From Molossus alvarezi (taxonomy: Eukaryota > Chordata > Mammalia > Chiroptera > Molossidae), in assembly GCA_037176705.1 (NCBI GenBank), contig CM073888.1, positions 44,212,810 through 44,276,809 of the forward strand: a stretch of DNA of 64,000 nt, read 5' to 3'. Under the pieces are notes generated by a model. The model was given only the letters and a program-made list of their open reading frames with translations. It made no database searches and was not told where the DNA came from. A program made the position numbers and the translations under genes. Positions 45,724 to 57,010 of this stretch are shown piece after piece. Each line of letters opens with the position of its first letter. Within the stretch, counting starts at the first letter, position 1.

Positions 45724-45728
<5 letters not shown>
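44291..45728. other. Intronic sequence, nothing recognised
   Basis: AT-rich to about 45000, then mixed. No repeat or gene signature recognised. Confidence 0.35.

Positions 45729-45766
<38 letters not shown>
45729..45766. repeat. (GT)n microsatellite, 19 units
   Basis: Uninterrupted GT dinucleotides, a probable length polymorphism and potential Z-DNA former. Confidence 0.97.
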
Positions 45767-45768
<2 letters not shown>

Positions 45769-46771
45769 CCATTCTGGCTAAAAGTAGATGACATTTTGCA
45801 TGTACAAAATTGTTGAACTTGTGAAAAATGCCTCGTACCAGAACATGTCTTCAGGCTGACAGCCCTACCCAGAGCTTGCTCATCATTCCACAAGACATAC
45901 CTCTATTTTGACATTTCCTGTTTCCTATAGGGGAAAATACTTTTGAATATATACAGTAAGAATTATGGAGAGCATTAGTCACTGACATTTTTATATTCAA
46001 TAGAGGAATATTGTTCATTCTGATTCCCAAAGTATTTGAGTAGATTTTAAAAATCAACTAATGTTGATGGAGGCCCTGCTACTGTGCTGTGTGGAGCCGT
46101 GGGCAGGGGAAGTGCATTTTGCTCTTTCAGATGTCCCTGGTGGCTAGACCGCTCGTGGAGAATATATTGTTGAGGGAATAGTGTCTGGCTCATCAGATTC
46201 AAATTCGCTGCTTATATTTTCTAGAATGTATAATATAAAGAGAATAATTTAAACTATCTTCTATTAAAAACTGTCTAAAATGTATATCAAGTTGCAGTTT
46301 GAACAAAAGTAAAAACATTTATGTAAAAGGGGGTTTTTTGACTAAATGTAAATAATTCAAAAATACATCAGAAGAGAAAGTAAGATGCCAAATGACATAA
46401 GAGCCTTTCCATGCGTCAAGATTTTAACTAGTGGGGTCGTGCACAGGCCCATGGACTCCCCCAAAAGTAGCCCATTTCCATTTTCTGCAGGGGGGTGTCC
46501 AGGAAAAAACCTAGCCCATGAGGGGGAATAAGGGCAAGAACCCCTTGATGGGAGCCAGCACAGGGTGGAAGTGACAGGCAGGGGTTATCCACGCTTTTTG
46601 GAGGGGAGAGAGCAAGAGGAAAGAAACCCTCCTGCCATACATGCGCCATTTGGATCCATTGGAAACGTGGAAGTTGACAATGGACGGAGAAGAAAAAAGC
46701 TTGGCAGCCAAGGAGAGACTCAGGGGAATGGTGTGAGACCCGCCTGTCTGCCGAGGAGTGACAGTCAGTGC
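45767..46771. other. Intronic sequence, nothing recognised
   Basis: No repeat or gene signature recognised; the frames near 46428-46915 have no family signature. Confidence 0.3.
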
Positions 46772-46788
46772 GGGGGGGGGGGGGGGGG
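46772..46788 (+). repeat. Run of 17 guanines
   Basis: An uninterrupted G homopolymer flanked by ordinary sequence (CAGTGC before, ACAGAGG after). Confidence 0.9.
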
Positions 46789-47185
46789 ACAGAGGTGCCA
46801 CTGGAACACCGGGTACAGGGTGATCCACTTCTCCAACTGAGCTTGATTGCCCTTGAGCTGTCCCAGGTCTGCACCCTCCTGTCTGGAGACCAGAAGGTTT
46901 TGTGCCCGGTCCCACGCCCTCACCCAGTGATTGTGAGCTTTTAGTTCAAGGAACAGAGTCTGTTTTGAGGAGAAATGCTTCTTTTCAGCCTCTCTTCAAG
47001 GTTTTTGAGTGGCTTTTAATGTTTCCAGCGCTTTGCCTCATGGCTCATCTTGTCATCTGCTTTAGGACTTCCCCCTCTTGCCCTGAGTCATAATCCGTCT
47101 GTCTATAAAGTAATGCAGAGAAGCTCTATTTCTTCTTGACAAAGTTCAGTCATTTCATTTTCCCTTTCTTGATCCATCCTTCCTT

Positions 47186-47219
47186 CCTCCTCCTCCTCCT
47201 CCTCCTCCTCCTCCTCCTG
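47186..47219. repeat. (TCC)n microsatellite
   Basis: About eleven TCC/CTC triplets next to the 3' end of the RPS11 pseudogene. Confidence 0.95.
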
Positions 47220-47258
47220 CTCATTATTTTGTTTGGGGGAGTGGGCAGGTACCTAGGC

Positions 47259-47670
47259 TCAGAACTTCTGGAATTGCTTCATGCCGGCAGCCTCAGGGAC
47301 CTTGCACATGGACGCGCGCGGTCCTCCGTGACAATGTCGCTGATCTGGACCTCTCTGATGCTGGGCGACAGGTGTACTCACACGTTCTTGTGGCGCTTCT
47401 CGAAGGGGTTGTGCTTTCGGATGTAGTGGAGGTAGCCTCCACGGATGACAGTGGTCCTCTCATCACCTTGGTCACCACGCCGGACAAGAGGCGCCCTGGG
47501 ATGGAGACATGACCTGCAAAGGCGCCTTTCGCGTCAGCACCCGCCTGGGGCGTCCTGGAGCCCAGACCGGCATCGCGGTCCTTCCCTTCGCCAGTTTCTC
47601 CGGGACCCGCTCCTTGATTTGAAAGATGGGCTGCTTTTGATAGGCACGCACTGTCTCTGATTCAGAGTCA
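47259..47670 (-). pseudogene. RPS11: RPS11 processed pseudogene
   Basis: The minus strand encodes broken ribosomal protein S11 without introns. Near 47655 it reads RAYQKQPIFQIKERV; at 47500-47450 it reads [10 protein letters not shown] with the usual VSI(R)GR just before; then [23 protein letters not shown] and VQISDIVT in different frames; and at the end KQFQKF-like codons before TGA at 47259-47261. At least three frame changes, an early TGA after RHKN and a deletion near 47310 rule out function. The parent gene makes a 158-residue protein of the 40S subunit. No poly(A) tail is visible; the sequence beyond the stop soon runs into a triplet repeat. It lies antisense to SRGAP1. Confidence 0.9.
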
Positions 47671-49119
47671 GCTCTAAACCCGAGGTTACTTCTGCATTTA
47701 TGCTCTAAAAACTTCCCACGCCTGCAGAATTCACTCCTCAACTGAATCATCCCCCAAACACCCCGCACCCCTTTCAGCAAGGTTTATTCTCCAAGACACA
47801 GGCATCCACCTCGGAGTCACTTCTTATCTAATACAGACGACTTCCACGTGTGCAGCCCCGGCCTGGGGAGGCGCTGATCTAGATAAAATGCAATGACACA
47901 CACGCACCTCTGCAGCGGTGAACCCACAGAAACATCATGGGCACCCCGACTTAACCCCAAACTGGGGCGCGACTCGCCCCCCCAGACCCCCCTAAGGCCT
48001 GGGGAGGGCCCCAGCCCCGCAGTGCTGCCCCCAGCTCGCTCCTGAACCTTGAAGATTTGGAAGCGCACGTTCAGTGCAGGCTTGCTCAGGCTGAAGGGTC
48101 AGGATGACCTGTCAGGTCTGCTGTGTCCTCTCCTGCAGAAATGTGCGTGTCGAGTTCATTGTTCTCTCCATTCTGGCTGTTGAAATGCACCCTTAACTTT
48201 GTAACATCAGTGAGCTTCCTCCTGGCTCCTCTTCCTGATCGTCAGCATGGTCTCCACCTGGCAATTCCAAGTTATTACCTGTCTCCTCTTCTCCCAGGAC
48301 AGCTACCAAGTCTTTAACCTTTCCCACACATCCCCCAAATTGATCCGACCTTCCAGAGCGACTCTGGAGCTCTGTGCGCCGATCCAGAGGGTGTTTTTGG
48401 TTTCTTTTTTCCTGTGGCCTGTAATAGTGTTGAGTTTGCCCTAGCCTTTTCACTTGTGTCTTTATGGACTTAGTTTCTGTGTACAGTATAGAGGCTGGCT
48501 CTTTCTTGTCCTATCAGACATCAGCTCATCTTGCTTGGAACATGGACATTTTCTTTTTCAAGTTGGTTTGCTTCAAAGCACAAGATGGAGCAAGTCACAG
48601 GTTAACATGCCAGGTACCACCCTTCTGGGCTTCCATCCTCTTCCACCGCGGGGGAACTGATGGGAGCCTTACATTTTACTGGCCCTGCTGCTGAGCTCTT
48701 GATGGCATGAAGCCTTTTTTTCACTGACTGAAATTCTGCCTAAGAGAATTGGCACCATAGCAACCATCCAGGCACAGGACACTGTCTCCGTTTTTAGCAG
48801 GTGGGGCAGGACTGGTCCCACTTCATCGGGTAATGCTGCCGTAACACGGTGTGGTGTCTCACCTTTTGGCAAAAAGGACAGCTCACGGCAGGACGAAGCC
48901 CTACCTTGGCACCCCAAGCTGCCACAGAGCCCCCCGCGGTCCTCATACCCCGCCGGGCCACAACAAGCCCCGGAGAGCATGGGGCACAGTTCTGCTCGAA
49001 GCTGTGCTTGCACCCGCGGCTGGGAGGGGCCGTGAGTGGAGAGGATCAATGCGGGCGCAGGGCTGGTCCCCAGACAACAACTCTCATTCCTGCCCATGGC
49101 TCCTCCTTTTCTTAAACTT
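47671..49119. other. Intronic sequence, GC-richer, no gene recognised
   Basis: 47780-48070 is rather GC-rich. Frames such as 48669-49193 on the minus strand have no recognised family. Confidence 0.3.
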
Positions 49120-49300
49120 AACTTTCTGTGGCCCTGGCGGCCTCCCCATGCTGCTCCTTCTTCCTGGAACGCCCTTTCCCTCCTTGTGTACATGGGAACA
49201 ACACCCGTCCTGTCGCCTCCTCGCCCCGGTGGTCCCAGTGCCCAGGGCAGGGCCAGGTGGAGTGGGTGCTCAGTGTGTCACTGGGAGTGAGTGAGTGACA
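49120..49300 (+). repeat. L2 LINE 3' fragment (probable)
   Basis: CTCCTTCTTCCTGGAACGCCC and GGGTGCTCAGTGTGTCACTGGG with a following GAGTGAGTG resemble L2 3' end sequence. Confidence 0.5.
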
Positions 49301-49779
49301 GAGGGACAAAGCCACATTTGCCATCCCTGAAGATGGACACATAATGCCCTGCTGACTCAATGTAGGGTTCCTGCAGGAGAACTTTAAACTCTCCCAAATT
49401 CTAACCTGGGCGGTGGAGTGAAGAGGAGGTGGTACCCGTTCTGCCCTGGGCTCCTGATCACCTCCCAAGCCCTCTATGCAAATAGATTTTAAAACAGTAT
49501 ATTTTGTGCAAATTTCCCAATCAAGTAATGAGATACAGCAAGATCCAACTTTGGACATATTTGCTCTATGGAGACGGTGGAAAGCAACGCAGTAGAGTAA
49601 GAGCTTACGCTGTAAGGAAAACATCAGTGGCCTCAGAGAGCTTGTTTGCTTGTCAGTTTGTTTGTGATCTTTGTTATTTGGGAGTGAGTGGACAGGGTGG
49701 CACAGGGCACAGCCAGCCACCAGACTGGCCTTTCCCTCTAGAGAACCTGAAACGCAGTGTGAGTCATGTCTGCATCTTA

Positions 49780-49860
49780 CCAGTTGTCTTTGTCCAAGCC
49801 CCCAGTTTGTGCCCGGCACATCCTACATATTTGTTGAATGGACAAATGCAGTAAATATTA
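49780..49860 (+). repeat. L2 LINE 3' terminus (short)
   Basis: GTGCCCGGCACATCCTACATATTTGTTGAATGG is split here as GTGCCCGGCACATCC and ATATTTGTTGAATGG, both L2-terminal motifs. Confidence 0.55.
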
Positions 49861-51671
49861 AGTTCTGCTTAGGTATAAATAGCTGAAATAAAAAGCACAA
49901 GACTTTTGGATGGTTATTGCCTATCTACCATGAGCTAATAATCATTTATTTACTTTATCTGGTTTTTCTGTGACATGATGTTTCTTCCTGACTGGCCTGT
50001 GTCTTCCCTTTTTCCATCTCTTTTACAAGTGGCTGCAGGTTCACACGTGTGACGTGTCTCGACCTTGCAGGTGCTTCTGTGTACTCCAGGTCCTGACACC
50101 TGCCCAAAGGACGAAGAGTAGCAGCACCGATCTTAGGTGACCCTGCTCCTACCCAATCCCAAGAAGCCGGTGCTGTTTCCACCAGAACAGTTTGTTCCTA
50201 AGAGCCGCACAAAACTTAGAAACAAATGTTGACAAAGAGAAGCCCAAGGGCAGGAGAGGGTCTGCTGGTGGGGGGGATGTAGGTGAGTGGATGTTTCTGA
50301 GGCATTTTTCTCTCCTTCATGCCACCAGCTGCAGTGACTTCTGTCACACATCTGAGTTTTGGTTTCACAGTAGAGAAAAGAATCCATATTAATGCAAGAG
50401 TTGCATTCAAATCTGAACTATTTAGAGGAATGTGGCATATAAGCCGCGTAGGGTTAAACGGGGGTTGTGGCCTCTGCCCCACCCCCCTCCCTCACCTGAA
50501 CAGCGGTCAGCTGCATCTAGAGAGGAGGGAGAGCAGACCACCTGGGCCCCTCTAGGTTGAGCCGCCCGCGCACCCATCCTTGCAGAGCAGAAGCTCTTCA
50601 CCTGGGTCCCAGCAGATCCATGAGGCTGGTCAGTGTCATTCTGGGCCAAAAGGTGGGACACATCCTCCCATGTAGCTCCCTGCTCTTCCCTTGCCAGGCC
50701 TCCACTGGGCCCCGTGCAAAACTGGTTCTATGAGTCAATGCCCCAGCCTGGGCCCTTCACAGGCTCTTCTTCCAAAACTTCCTGTTTCTACCTTCTTGTT
50801 TCATCCCCCAGGATAGCACATGCTCTGTGGCCTTTTCTAGAAGGAGCTCTGCACTCTCCCAGGCGAAGGCCCTGCTTAGCTCTACATTGCTGATTCCAGA
50901 CACCCTTTTATTCCTTGTACAGAATCTCTCCCTTTTCCTTAGGGTCAGGCCACCTGCTGGACCCCCACCCCCACCCCCGCTCCTTGTGACTCTCGTGTAC
51001 GTCTGTGAGTCAGTCCTCCATGCTCATGGAGGTTTTCAACACCTCCCTCCTAGATGTCCTCACTGCCCACGTCTGCTGGTCTTCACCGCCACACCTGGGC
51101 TGTTATCAGAGGAACCTTCTCTGGCGACAAATACCTGCCCCCTCACTGTCCCCACCTGTTCTTCGAGTTGTCTTGCTTGTTTGCTCCTGGGTATGGATGT
51201 ACCCAATTACTTGACTCTTTATACTGTTTATCTCATTGTCGCTACACCACATGGTCCTCAGTTCACCCATTTCTCTTGAGGTTATTTTTTTTTACCTCCA
51301 TCAAAGGTGATCACTCCCTCCTCTGAACCCCTTGTGGGTCTGGCCCACATTTCTCTCACTAGTGGAAGTGCTTATAGTTGGGTGGGATTGCTCATGTTCT
51401 AATGATCATAGCACCTAGTAGGTATCCTCACAGAGTTGATGTGGAGAGACTGTTTTGTTGAATGATTTAAGCTGTTGATGGGTTAACGTTTGAAACATAT
51501 TAGTATATTCAGGGGGAAAAAAATGGGCAAAGGAGGTAAATGTGTATCCCCCTCCATCCAAAAAGTGTAGTACAGCTGTGAAGATTATAGGGGAAACATT
51601 ATTCCAGAAATTCTGTGGTACAGGCTCTTTCCCCAAATTCAGTCTGGTAGCTTTTTAAAAAACTATCATCA
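49861..51671. other. Intronic sequence, no gene recognised
   Basis: 50660-51420 has the pyrimidine-rich texture of L2 3' sequence but was not aligned with confidence. Overlapping frames here show no family signature. Confidence 0.3.
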
Positions 51672-51830
51672 GCCCTGGCCGGTTTGGCTCAGCGGTTAGA
51701 GCGTCGGCCTGCGGTCCAGAGAGACCTGGGTTCGGTTCCCACTAAGGGCATGTACCTCGGTTGCAGTTTGTCCCTGGCCCTGGTTGGGTTGTGCGGGTGG
51801 CAGCCACTCGATGTGTCCCTTTCACGTCGA

Positions 51831-51870
<40 letters not shown>

Positions 51871-51950
51871 TCTCTCTCCCTCCCACTCTATCTGAACAAA
51901 AAATGGAAAAAATGTCCTTAGGTGAGGATAAAAAAAACAACAGCAACAAC
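51672..51950 (+). mobile_element. VES SINE, full length, young-looking
   Basis: Head GCCCTGGCCGGTTTGGCTCAG, (TC)n expansion at 51835-51867, hairpin TCCTTAGGTGAGGA and an A-rich tail with CAA repeats. AACTATCATCA (51661) and AACTATTATCA (51950) flank it. Confidence 0.95.
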
Positions 51951-52069
51951 AACTATTATCAAAGTAGCATGTGAACATAATTTAAAAATAAAAGAGAACA
52001 AATAAGCTTTTAAGGAAAAGCAACCATCCCTGCCCATCTTGAACTACAGGGTCAACCACTTTTATTTTT

Positions 52070-52390
52070 ATTTTTTTCATTTTAAAACTTATCTCTATTG
52101 TTGAATGTATTACAGATGTCCCTCCTTTTTTCCCATTGACTCCCTCCTTCCCACTCCTGCCCCTCTCCTGCCTTCCCCACACTATTGTCTGTGTCCATCG
52201 GTTATGCATATAAATTCTTTGGTTTCTCTCTTCCTTCCTTCTCTCCCCCTTCCCCTTTGAGGTTCCTCAGTCTAACAACCAATTTGTACTTCTTAATTCC
52301 TTCACCTTTCTTACCCATCATAATTGTTTGGTTTTTAGTTCATCTGGTGGTTACTGCCATATTTCTAAATACTGTGGTTTAATCTCAAAT
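52070..52390 (-). mobile_element. Bat-lineage L1 3' end, antisense (probable)
   Basis: CTATTGTTGAATGTATTACAG, GATGTCCCTCCTTTTTTCCC and CCATTGACTCCCTCC is the pyrimidine-rich reversed 3' UTR texture of young bat L1s, preceded by a T-rich start. Family assignment from memory. Confidence 0.55.
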
Positions 52391-52634
52391 AAGGCTAGTG
52401 AAAACCGGCACCTAAAAATAACCAAGTCATAAAAGATGTAAACGGAATCATTGTTCACACTGTATTATTTTTACCAATTTCATTATACTAATGAAAAATA
52501 TTCTAGACAAATGCCTTTAAGTCATGATAATAATATTGAATAAAAATGTTGACCTCTCACTTTTTCTTTTTTTATTCTTAGGAATGAAAAGATTTTTTAT
52601 ATTTATTGGTGTATTTTGTTTATTGTTTTGTATA

Positions 52635-52768
52635 CAGGGGAGGGCAAAAGTGTTTATACTAATTTGTATGGAAAAATACATAGTACAAGAATAAATAATA
52701 ATGCAAGAATAAACTGGGTTTCGCATCCTCAAAACTGTAAACCTACTTTTGCCCCCCTTGCCCCCGGA
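52635..52768. mobile_element. Mariner-type MITE
   Basis: The left part GGGCAAAAGTGTTTATAC and the right part GTAAACCTACTTTTGCCC are inverted relative to each other around a 90-bp AT-rich centre. TA dinucleotides sit at 52633-52634 and 52769-52770. Size and the GGGCAAAAGT end fit short mariner-derived elements. No coding capacity. Superfamily is likely, family unnamed. Confidence 0.65.
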
Positions 52769-52770
52769 TA

Positions 52771-53849
52771 TTACTAGAATAAAAGTGATGTTTCTCCAAC
52801 TCTTCTTCTTTTCCATGTTCTTTTGCTTTTTGTGACCGTTTGTTTGTTTGTTTGTTTTATTTTATTTATTTATTTTTTCATTCTATGGGGATACCGTATG
52901 GAACGTCACAGCACCTGATGTACAAAACCATGAATGCTTTGTGCAGCTCTTTAAAGCTACAGCTTACTCCGTCTTTGAATCCCGTCTCCGAAGGTGGGCT
53001 TAGGAAGAGGCTTTGTCTACTCAAAGCTGGCATTACAGGAAGTGTTCTGGAGGAGAGGCAGGCCTTTTAAAAACAGGCACACTCCAGATGCCTCGTTTCG
53101 CAGTGCAAAGTGGCCACCTGTGGTTGAAAATAAGTCGGTAGGTAGAGACTTTAGCGCATTTAATTAAAAGTACTGTGCTAAAAGAAATTGTAGCAATTAT
53201 ATACTATTAACCTAAGTGGTGCCAAGGCTTTGAAGTTGTTCGCTATGGCCCATTATTTTCCTTGATTGCATGCCATCTGAGATTGAGCTGGGCTGTTTGG
53301 TTATGTAGGCATGTAGAAGAGCAACGTAGTAAATCCAAATACGAAATTATGATCTTTGGAACTCGGTGCTGTATATCCAAGCTACTGCTAAGTGAATCCA
53401 GTCTTGTGCTGCTACAGTCGTTTTGACTGGGTTATGCTGCCTTTGCTGCCCACTCCCCAAACAGGCATTGTTTAGTTTATTGGAAAATACATGTTGTATG
53501 TGTGAACTAAAGACAGGGCTTTTATTTCAAGTTGAAATGAATGAATAAGGAGATTGAAGATCTGAGAACAGTGCTGGGTCCATTATCATAAGAAAACCAG
53601 GCTCTGTAAATGTAGGACTTATAAATTATTATATGTGTGATGAGCAGCAGGGGGGGATTTCTGGCTAACATGAGATCAAAATGTACTTTTCTGTATTAAT
53701 AACTCTGCAAGGTGGTAAAGGTTTCAGCGAAAAGAATAAAATAAGGTTCTAGATCTGATTTTATCATTTTAAGCTGTACTCAGCTATACTTATTAAATAG
53801 ATTTATGGAGTGCCCATGACATATTTGACAGCTAAAAATGACTAGGAAT
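52771..53849. other. Intronic sequence, nothing recognised
   Basis: A (TTTG)/(TTTA) stretch at 52842-52875, otherwise nothing recognised. Confidence 0.3.
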
Positions 53850-53940
53850 CAATGGGCCAACCACTTCATTCTATAGAAGAGGAAATTGAAACTGGAGAGG
53901 CCAATTAACTTGCCTAAGTGACTTGCCCCCAGGTTCCCTT
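53850..53940 (-). repeat. MIR fragment
   Basis: CATTCTATAGAAGAGGAAATTGAAAC and ACTTGCCTAAGTGACTTG are reversed MIR motifs. Confidence 0.5.
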
Positions 53941-54175
53941 TAAGCTCTCCCAGTCTGCCCCCACTTGAGATGCCAGGTGCATGTATTGGGGGGTCATCTG
54001 GTCTTCTAAGCAGCCAGCTATAAATGGGAAGTTCCCAAAACCTTCATCTCAGAAAAACAGTTTACGAACTAGATTACCAGGTTATTATAAAAGGATAAAA
54101 CTCAGGAACACCAGATGGAAGAGGTGCTTGGGGCAAGGGATGGGGAGAGGGGTGAGGAGCTCACATGTCTTCTCC

Positions 54176-54791
54176 AGTGGCAATGTGACTTATGATAAGA
54201 ATATATTGGTCTTTGTGCATCGTTCCTGGCACAGAGCTTCTAAAACTCTTGGAATTTCTGAAGTGATAAGAGCAATAAAAGTGAAAGAAATGTCTTTTGT
54301 TTTTCAAAACAAGTCCCTTTCAACCACACCTGGGATTATGTTCAGGAGGTGACTTTAAGAACTGCTTGTCAAGGGACCAATCATGACCAGAGGTGCGCCA
54401 CCCTCCCAGCACCACCAACTTGGAATTTCTTCAAAACCTTTCCTTTTAGGTTTTTATGAAGGCTTCATTGCATAGGCACAATTGATTAATTCATTGGCCA
54501 CTGATGATTAATTAAACCTCCAGCCCTCTCTGTGGCCTGGAGGTGTGGGGTGGGGTTGAAAGTTTCAATCCTCTAGTCATGGTTGGTCCCTTGGTAACCA
54601 GTCCCGAAAGTCACCTCCTGAACATAATCCCAGGTGTGGTTGAAAGGGACTTGTTTTGAAAAACAAAAGACATTTCTTTCACTTTTATTGCTACTATCAC
54701 TTCAGAAATTCCAAGAGTTTTAGAAGCTCTGGGCCAGGAGCTATGGATAAAGACCAAAATATATTCTTATCATAAATCACAATGTCACTAG
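54176..54791. repeat. Large inverted repeat, arms about 220 bp
   Basis: Left arm 54176-54393 and right arm 54570-54791 are reverse complements at about 92% identity, with a perfect block of more than 80 bp (54273-54355 against the complementary stretch ending at 54690). The spacer of 176 bp (54394-54569) is not repeated. The right arm plus spacer reads as one LTR-like element, so the left arm looks like an inverted copy of that element's 3' part. Confidence 0.93.
54394..54791 (+). repeat. LTR-like element, 3' part (MaLR/ERVL-type texture)
   Basis: GGTTTTTATGAAGGCTTCATTGC, GGCACAATTGATTAATTCATTGG, CAATCCTCTAGTCATGGTTGG and TTCTTATCATAAATCACAATGTCAC are in the order seen in old mammalian LTRs. 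No internal retroviral coding sequence is present. Confidence 0.55.
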
Positions 54792-54854
54792 TAACAACTA
54801 GTCACTACCTATTTTCAATAATAAAGATAAATTTTTAAAAATAAAATAAAATAG

Positions 54855-55090
54855 TCTGGCTGGTATGGCTCAGTGGTTGAGCATCGACCCATGCACCAAG
54901 AGGTCGCTGGTTCGATTCCTGGTCAGGACACATGCCCAGGTTGTGGGCCAGATCCCCAGTGGGGGGCATGCAGGAGGCAGCCCATCAATATTCTTTCTCA
55001 TCAATGTTTTTAGCTCTCTGTCCCTCTTCCTTCCTTTCTCTCTAAAATCAATAAAGGAAAAATAAATAAATAAATAAAATAAAATAATTT
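54855..55090 (+). mobile_element. VES SINE, short form
   Basis: Head TCTGGCTGGTATGGCTCAG, B box GGTTCGATTCC, CT-rich tail ending TCTCTAAAATCAATAAAGG and a long (AAATA)n tail to 55090. Confidence 0.9.
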
Positions 55091-55369
55091 CATAGGGGTT
55101 GTGGGACCCTCCCATTTACGTCCCATTGGTCAGAAGCCCAGGTGGCAACCTGGATTTGCATTTGGCGTCTGAAGTGGGGCATTTTTGTGGTACTGAACCT
55201 GTAACCTGTGGGATCTGATGCTATCTCTAGGTACATAGTTGACTATTTAAATGTAAATAAAAATTATTTAAAATAAGTATATTTAAAAATTCAGTTCTTC
55301 AATCATAAAACCACATTTCGATTATGCTGGCCCGCACTGTTCTGTGCCTTCCTGTGCCACAGTCACTTC

Positions 55370-55560
55370 CTGTGGATCTAGATGCGGACTCCAAAGACCT
55401 GAACTTGAACTCCACATTCCCTGTTCACCACGTTAGGCAAACTGTAAGGTCTCGGACAGGTCCTTGAACCTAGACAGAACTCAGTTTTTCTTTTGGTAAA
55501 TAAGGTGACATATCCTACAGTTCTCATGTGACACCTAAAGTGCTTATGTAAAGGTAGAAT
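55370..55560 (+). repeat. MIR SINE (diverged)
   Basis: CTGTAAGGTCTCGGACAGGTCC, CTCAGTTTTTCTTTTGGTAAA and ATAAGGTGACATATCC suggest MIR. Confidence 0.5.
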
Positions 55561-55669
55561 TTGGGGTTGTTAACTTGGTTGCTACTGAAAAATATTAGCA
55601 CTGGAAGGTCTCGGCCTCTTGGCTTGCTTCCCAGGGAATTCAGGTGTGGACGGTGTCCCACCCAGTACA

Positions 55670-55885
55670 GCGGTTAAGACCAGGGGCTCTGGAAACAGCT
55701 TGTTCTGCCCGCTCCACCCAACACCCTCTCTGTGTGGCCGTGGCAGCTCTAACCTGTTTTCTCATCGGCAAATGGGGTGATGCAAGGACATCTGCCATAG
55801 AGTTACTGAGGGGTTAGTGATGTAATACCCTTGTACTTAGTCTGGTGCTCAGAACTTAGTAAGTGTCCAGTAAATTGTTGTGGTA
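55670..55885 (+). repeat. MIR SINE
   Basis: CGGTTAAGACCAGGGGCTCTGG, AACCTGTTTTCTCATCGGCAAA, TTACTGAGGGGTTAGTGATG and AAGTGTCCAGTAAATTG are MIR landmarks from head to tail. Confidence 0.75.
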
Positions 55886-56389
55886 AATAATAGGATGATG
55901 ACATTGAGAATTTAGTATAGAAAATATTGCGGAATATTCCAGTTGAATTATTTGGTATGAGAACAGAGTCTGTCTAGGTACAGATATTTAGCATTCGAGA
56001 GAAGATGTGACATTGAACGTTTTGTGATTTACAAGAGATGGGGTTTCTCACACTCCCTATAATTGATCAACTCAGGGCAACAGGCTTCTGGTTCTTTTTC
56101 TGTGTTCCCCTTTCCTCAGCACAGAGTCTCAGGGCAAATAAATGCCTAAGAGAAACAGGCAGGTGATGCCCATGCATAAAACTGACTGTAGAGAAGGAAA
56201 GGACTGTGCCAAACTGGAGGACGGGGCCCGAACCCACTGCTAAGCTTCAGCGAGTGACTACTATGAAGGAGTGCTAGTAGTCTAGACGTTTGTTTGAAAT
56301 CACCAAATTCCCAGTACTGGCTCAAGTTATATTTCAAACTCTATACATACTAGATAGATTATTTTTGTTAAGGTAAGAAACATCCAAAA

Positions 56390-57010
56390 TCTATAAATAA
56401 TTTTTATAAGAGTTTATTTTAACCAAGTCTGGTGACAATTGCAGGGAAGGAAGAAAGATCTCAAGTGCTTCAGAGACTGACAGTTTCACAGTTTCTTTTA
56501 TGCATTTGAAATTAGAGAGGGGTTTTTATGCATTTGAAATGAAGGAAGATTACATGAGAATGGGAAGGCAAGGCAGGGAATGGAATGCAGGATAGTGAGC
56601 AAAATCGTGTGCTCTCTTGCCCTGGCTGGATTGGCTCAGTTGGTTAAGTGGCATCTGAGAACCAAGAAGTCACCAGTTCGATTGATTCATGGTCAGGGCA
56701 CATGCCCAGGTTGCGGGCTGGATCCCTGGTCGAGTTGTGTTCAGAAGATAGCTGATCTCTCTCACATTGATGTTTCTCTCTCTCTCTAAAATCAATGAAA
56801 AACATATTTTGTAACAAATTGTATGCTCTCTTGAGGGTGGTCACTCTTTAGAAGGTCGGGTCTGAAAAGAGGTATTTCTAATGTGTGCTAACCTAGATGC
56901 ACAGAAACAATCAACAGGCCTTGCTGAAGATAAAGCTTTTATAGGCCTATGGCGTGACTACCCGGTTAGGAATTCATGATCAGATCACCCTGTGAAGTTA
57001 CTTTGGGTTA
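56390..57010. repeat. LTR-like dispersed repeat, copy 3, split by a VES SINE
   Basis: TTTTTATAAGAGTTTATTTTAACC, CATTTGAAATGAAGGAAG, AACCTAGATGCACAGAAACAATC and GTTAGGAATTCATGATCAG match the repeat at 24430-25080 in order. ATTTGAAAT(T/G)A with GGTTTTTATGC-like sequence occurs twice (about 56500 and 56530), a small tandem duplication private to this copy. Family not identified. Confidence 0.5.
56619..56812 (+). mobile_element. VES SINE inserted in LTR-like repeat
   Basis: Head GCCCTGGCTGGATTGGCTCAG, GGTCAGGGCACATGCCC and TCTCTCTAAAATCAATG tail. TGCTCTCTT precedes it and follows at about 56824 as target duplication. Confidence 0.9.

Noticed and set aside
46428..46915. ORFs of 148 and 134 codons, minus strand
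   Set aside because: Two frames open over the same DNA and a poly-proline stretch produced by the G run; no homology recognised.
48669..49819. Overlapping ORFs of 174 and 233 codons on the minus strand and 147 on the plus strand
   Set aside because: They overlap each other and an L2-like fragment, show no recognisable domains, and lie in an intron.
53981..54352. ORF of 123 codons over the left arm of the inverted repeat
   Set aside because: It runs from unique DNA into inverted LTR-like sequence and has no recognised domain.
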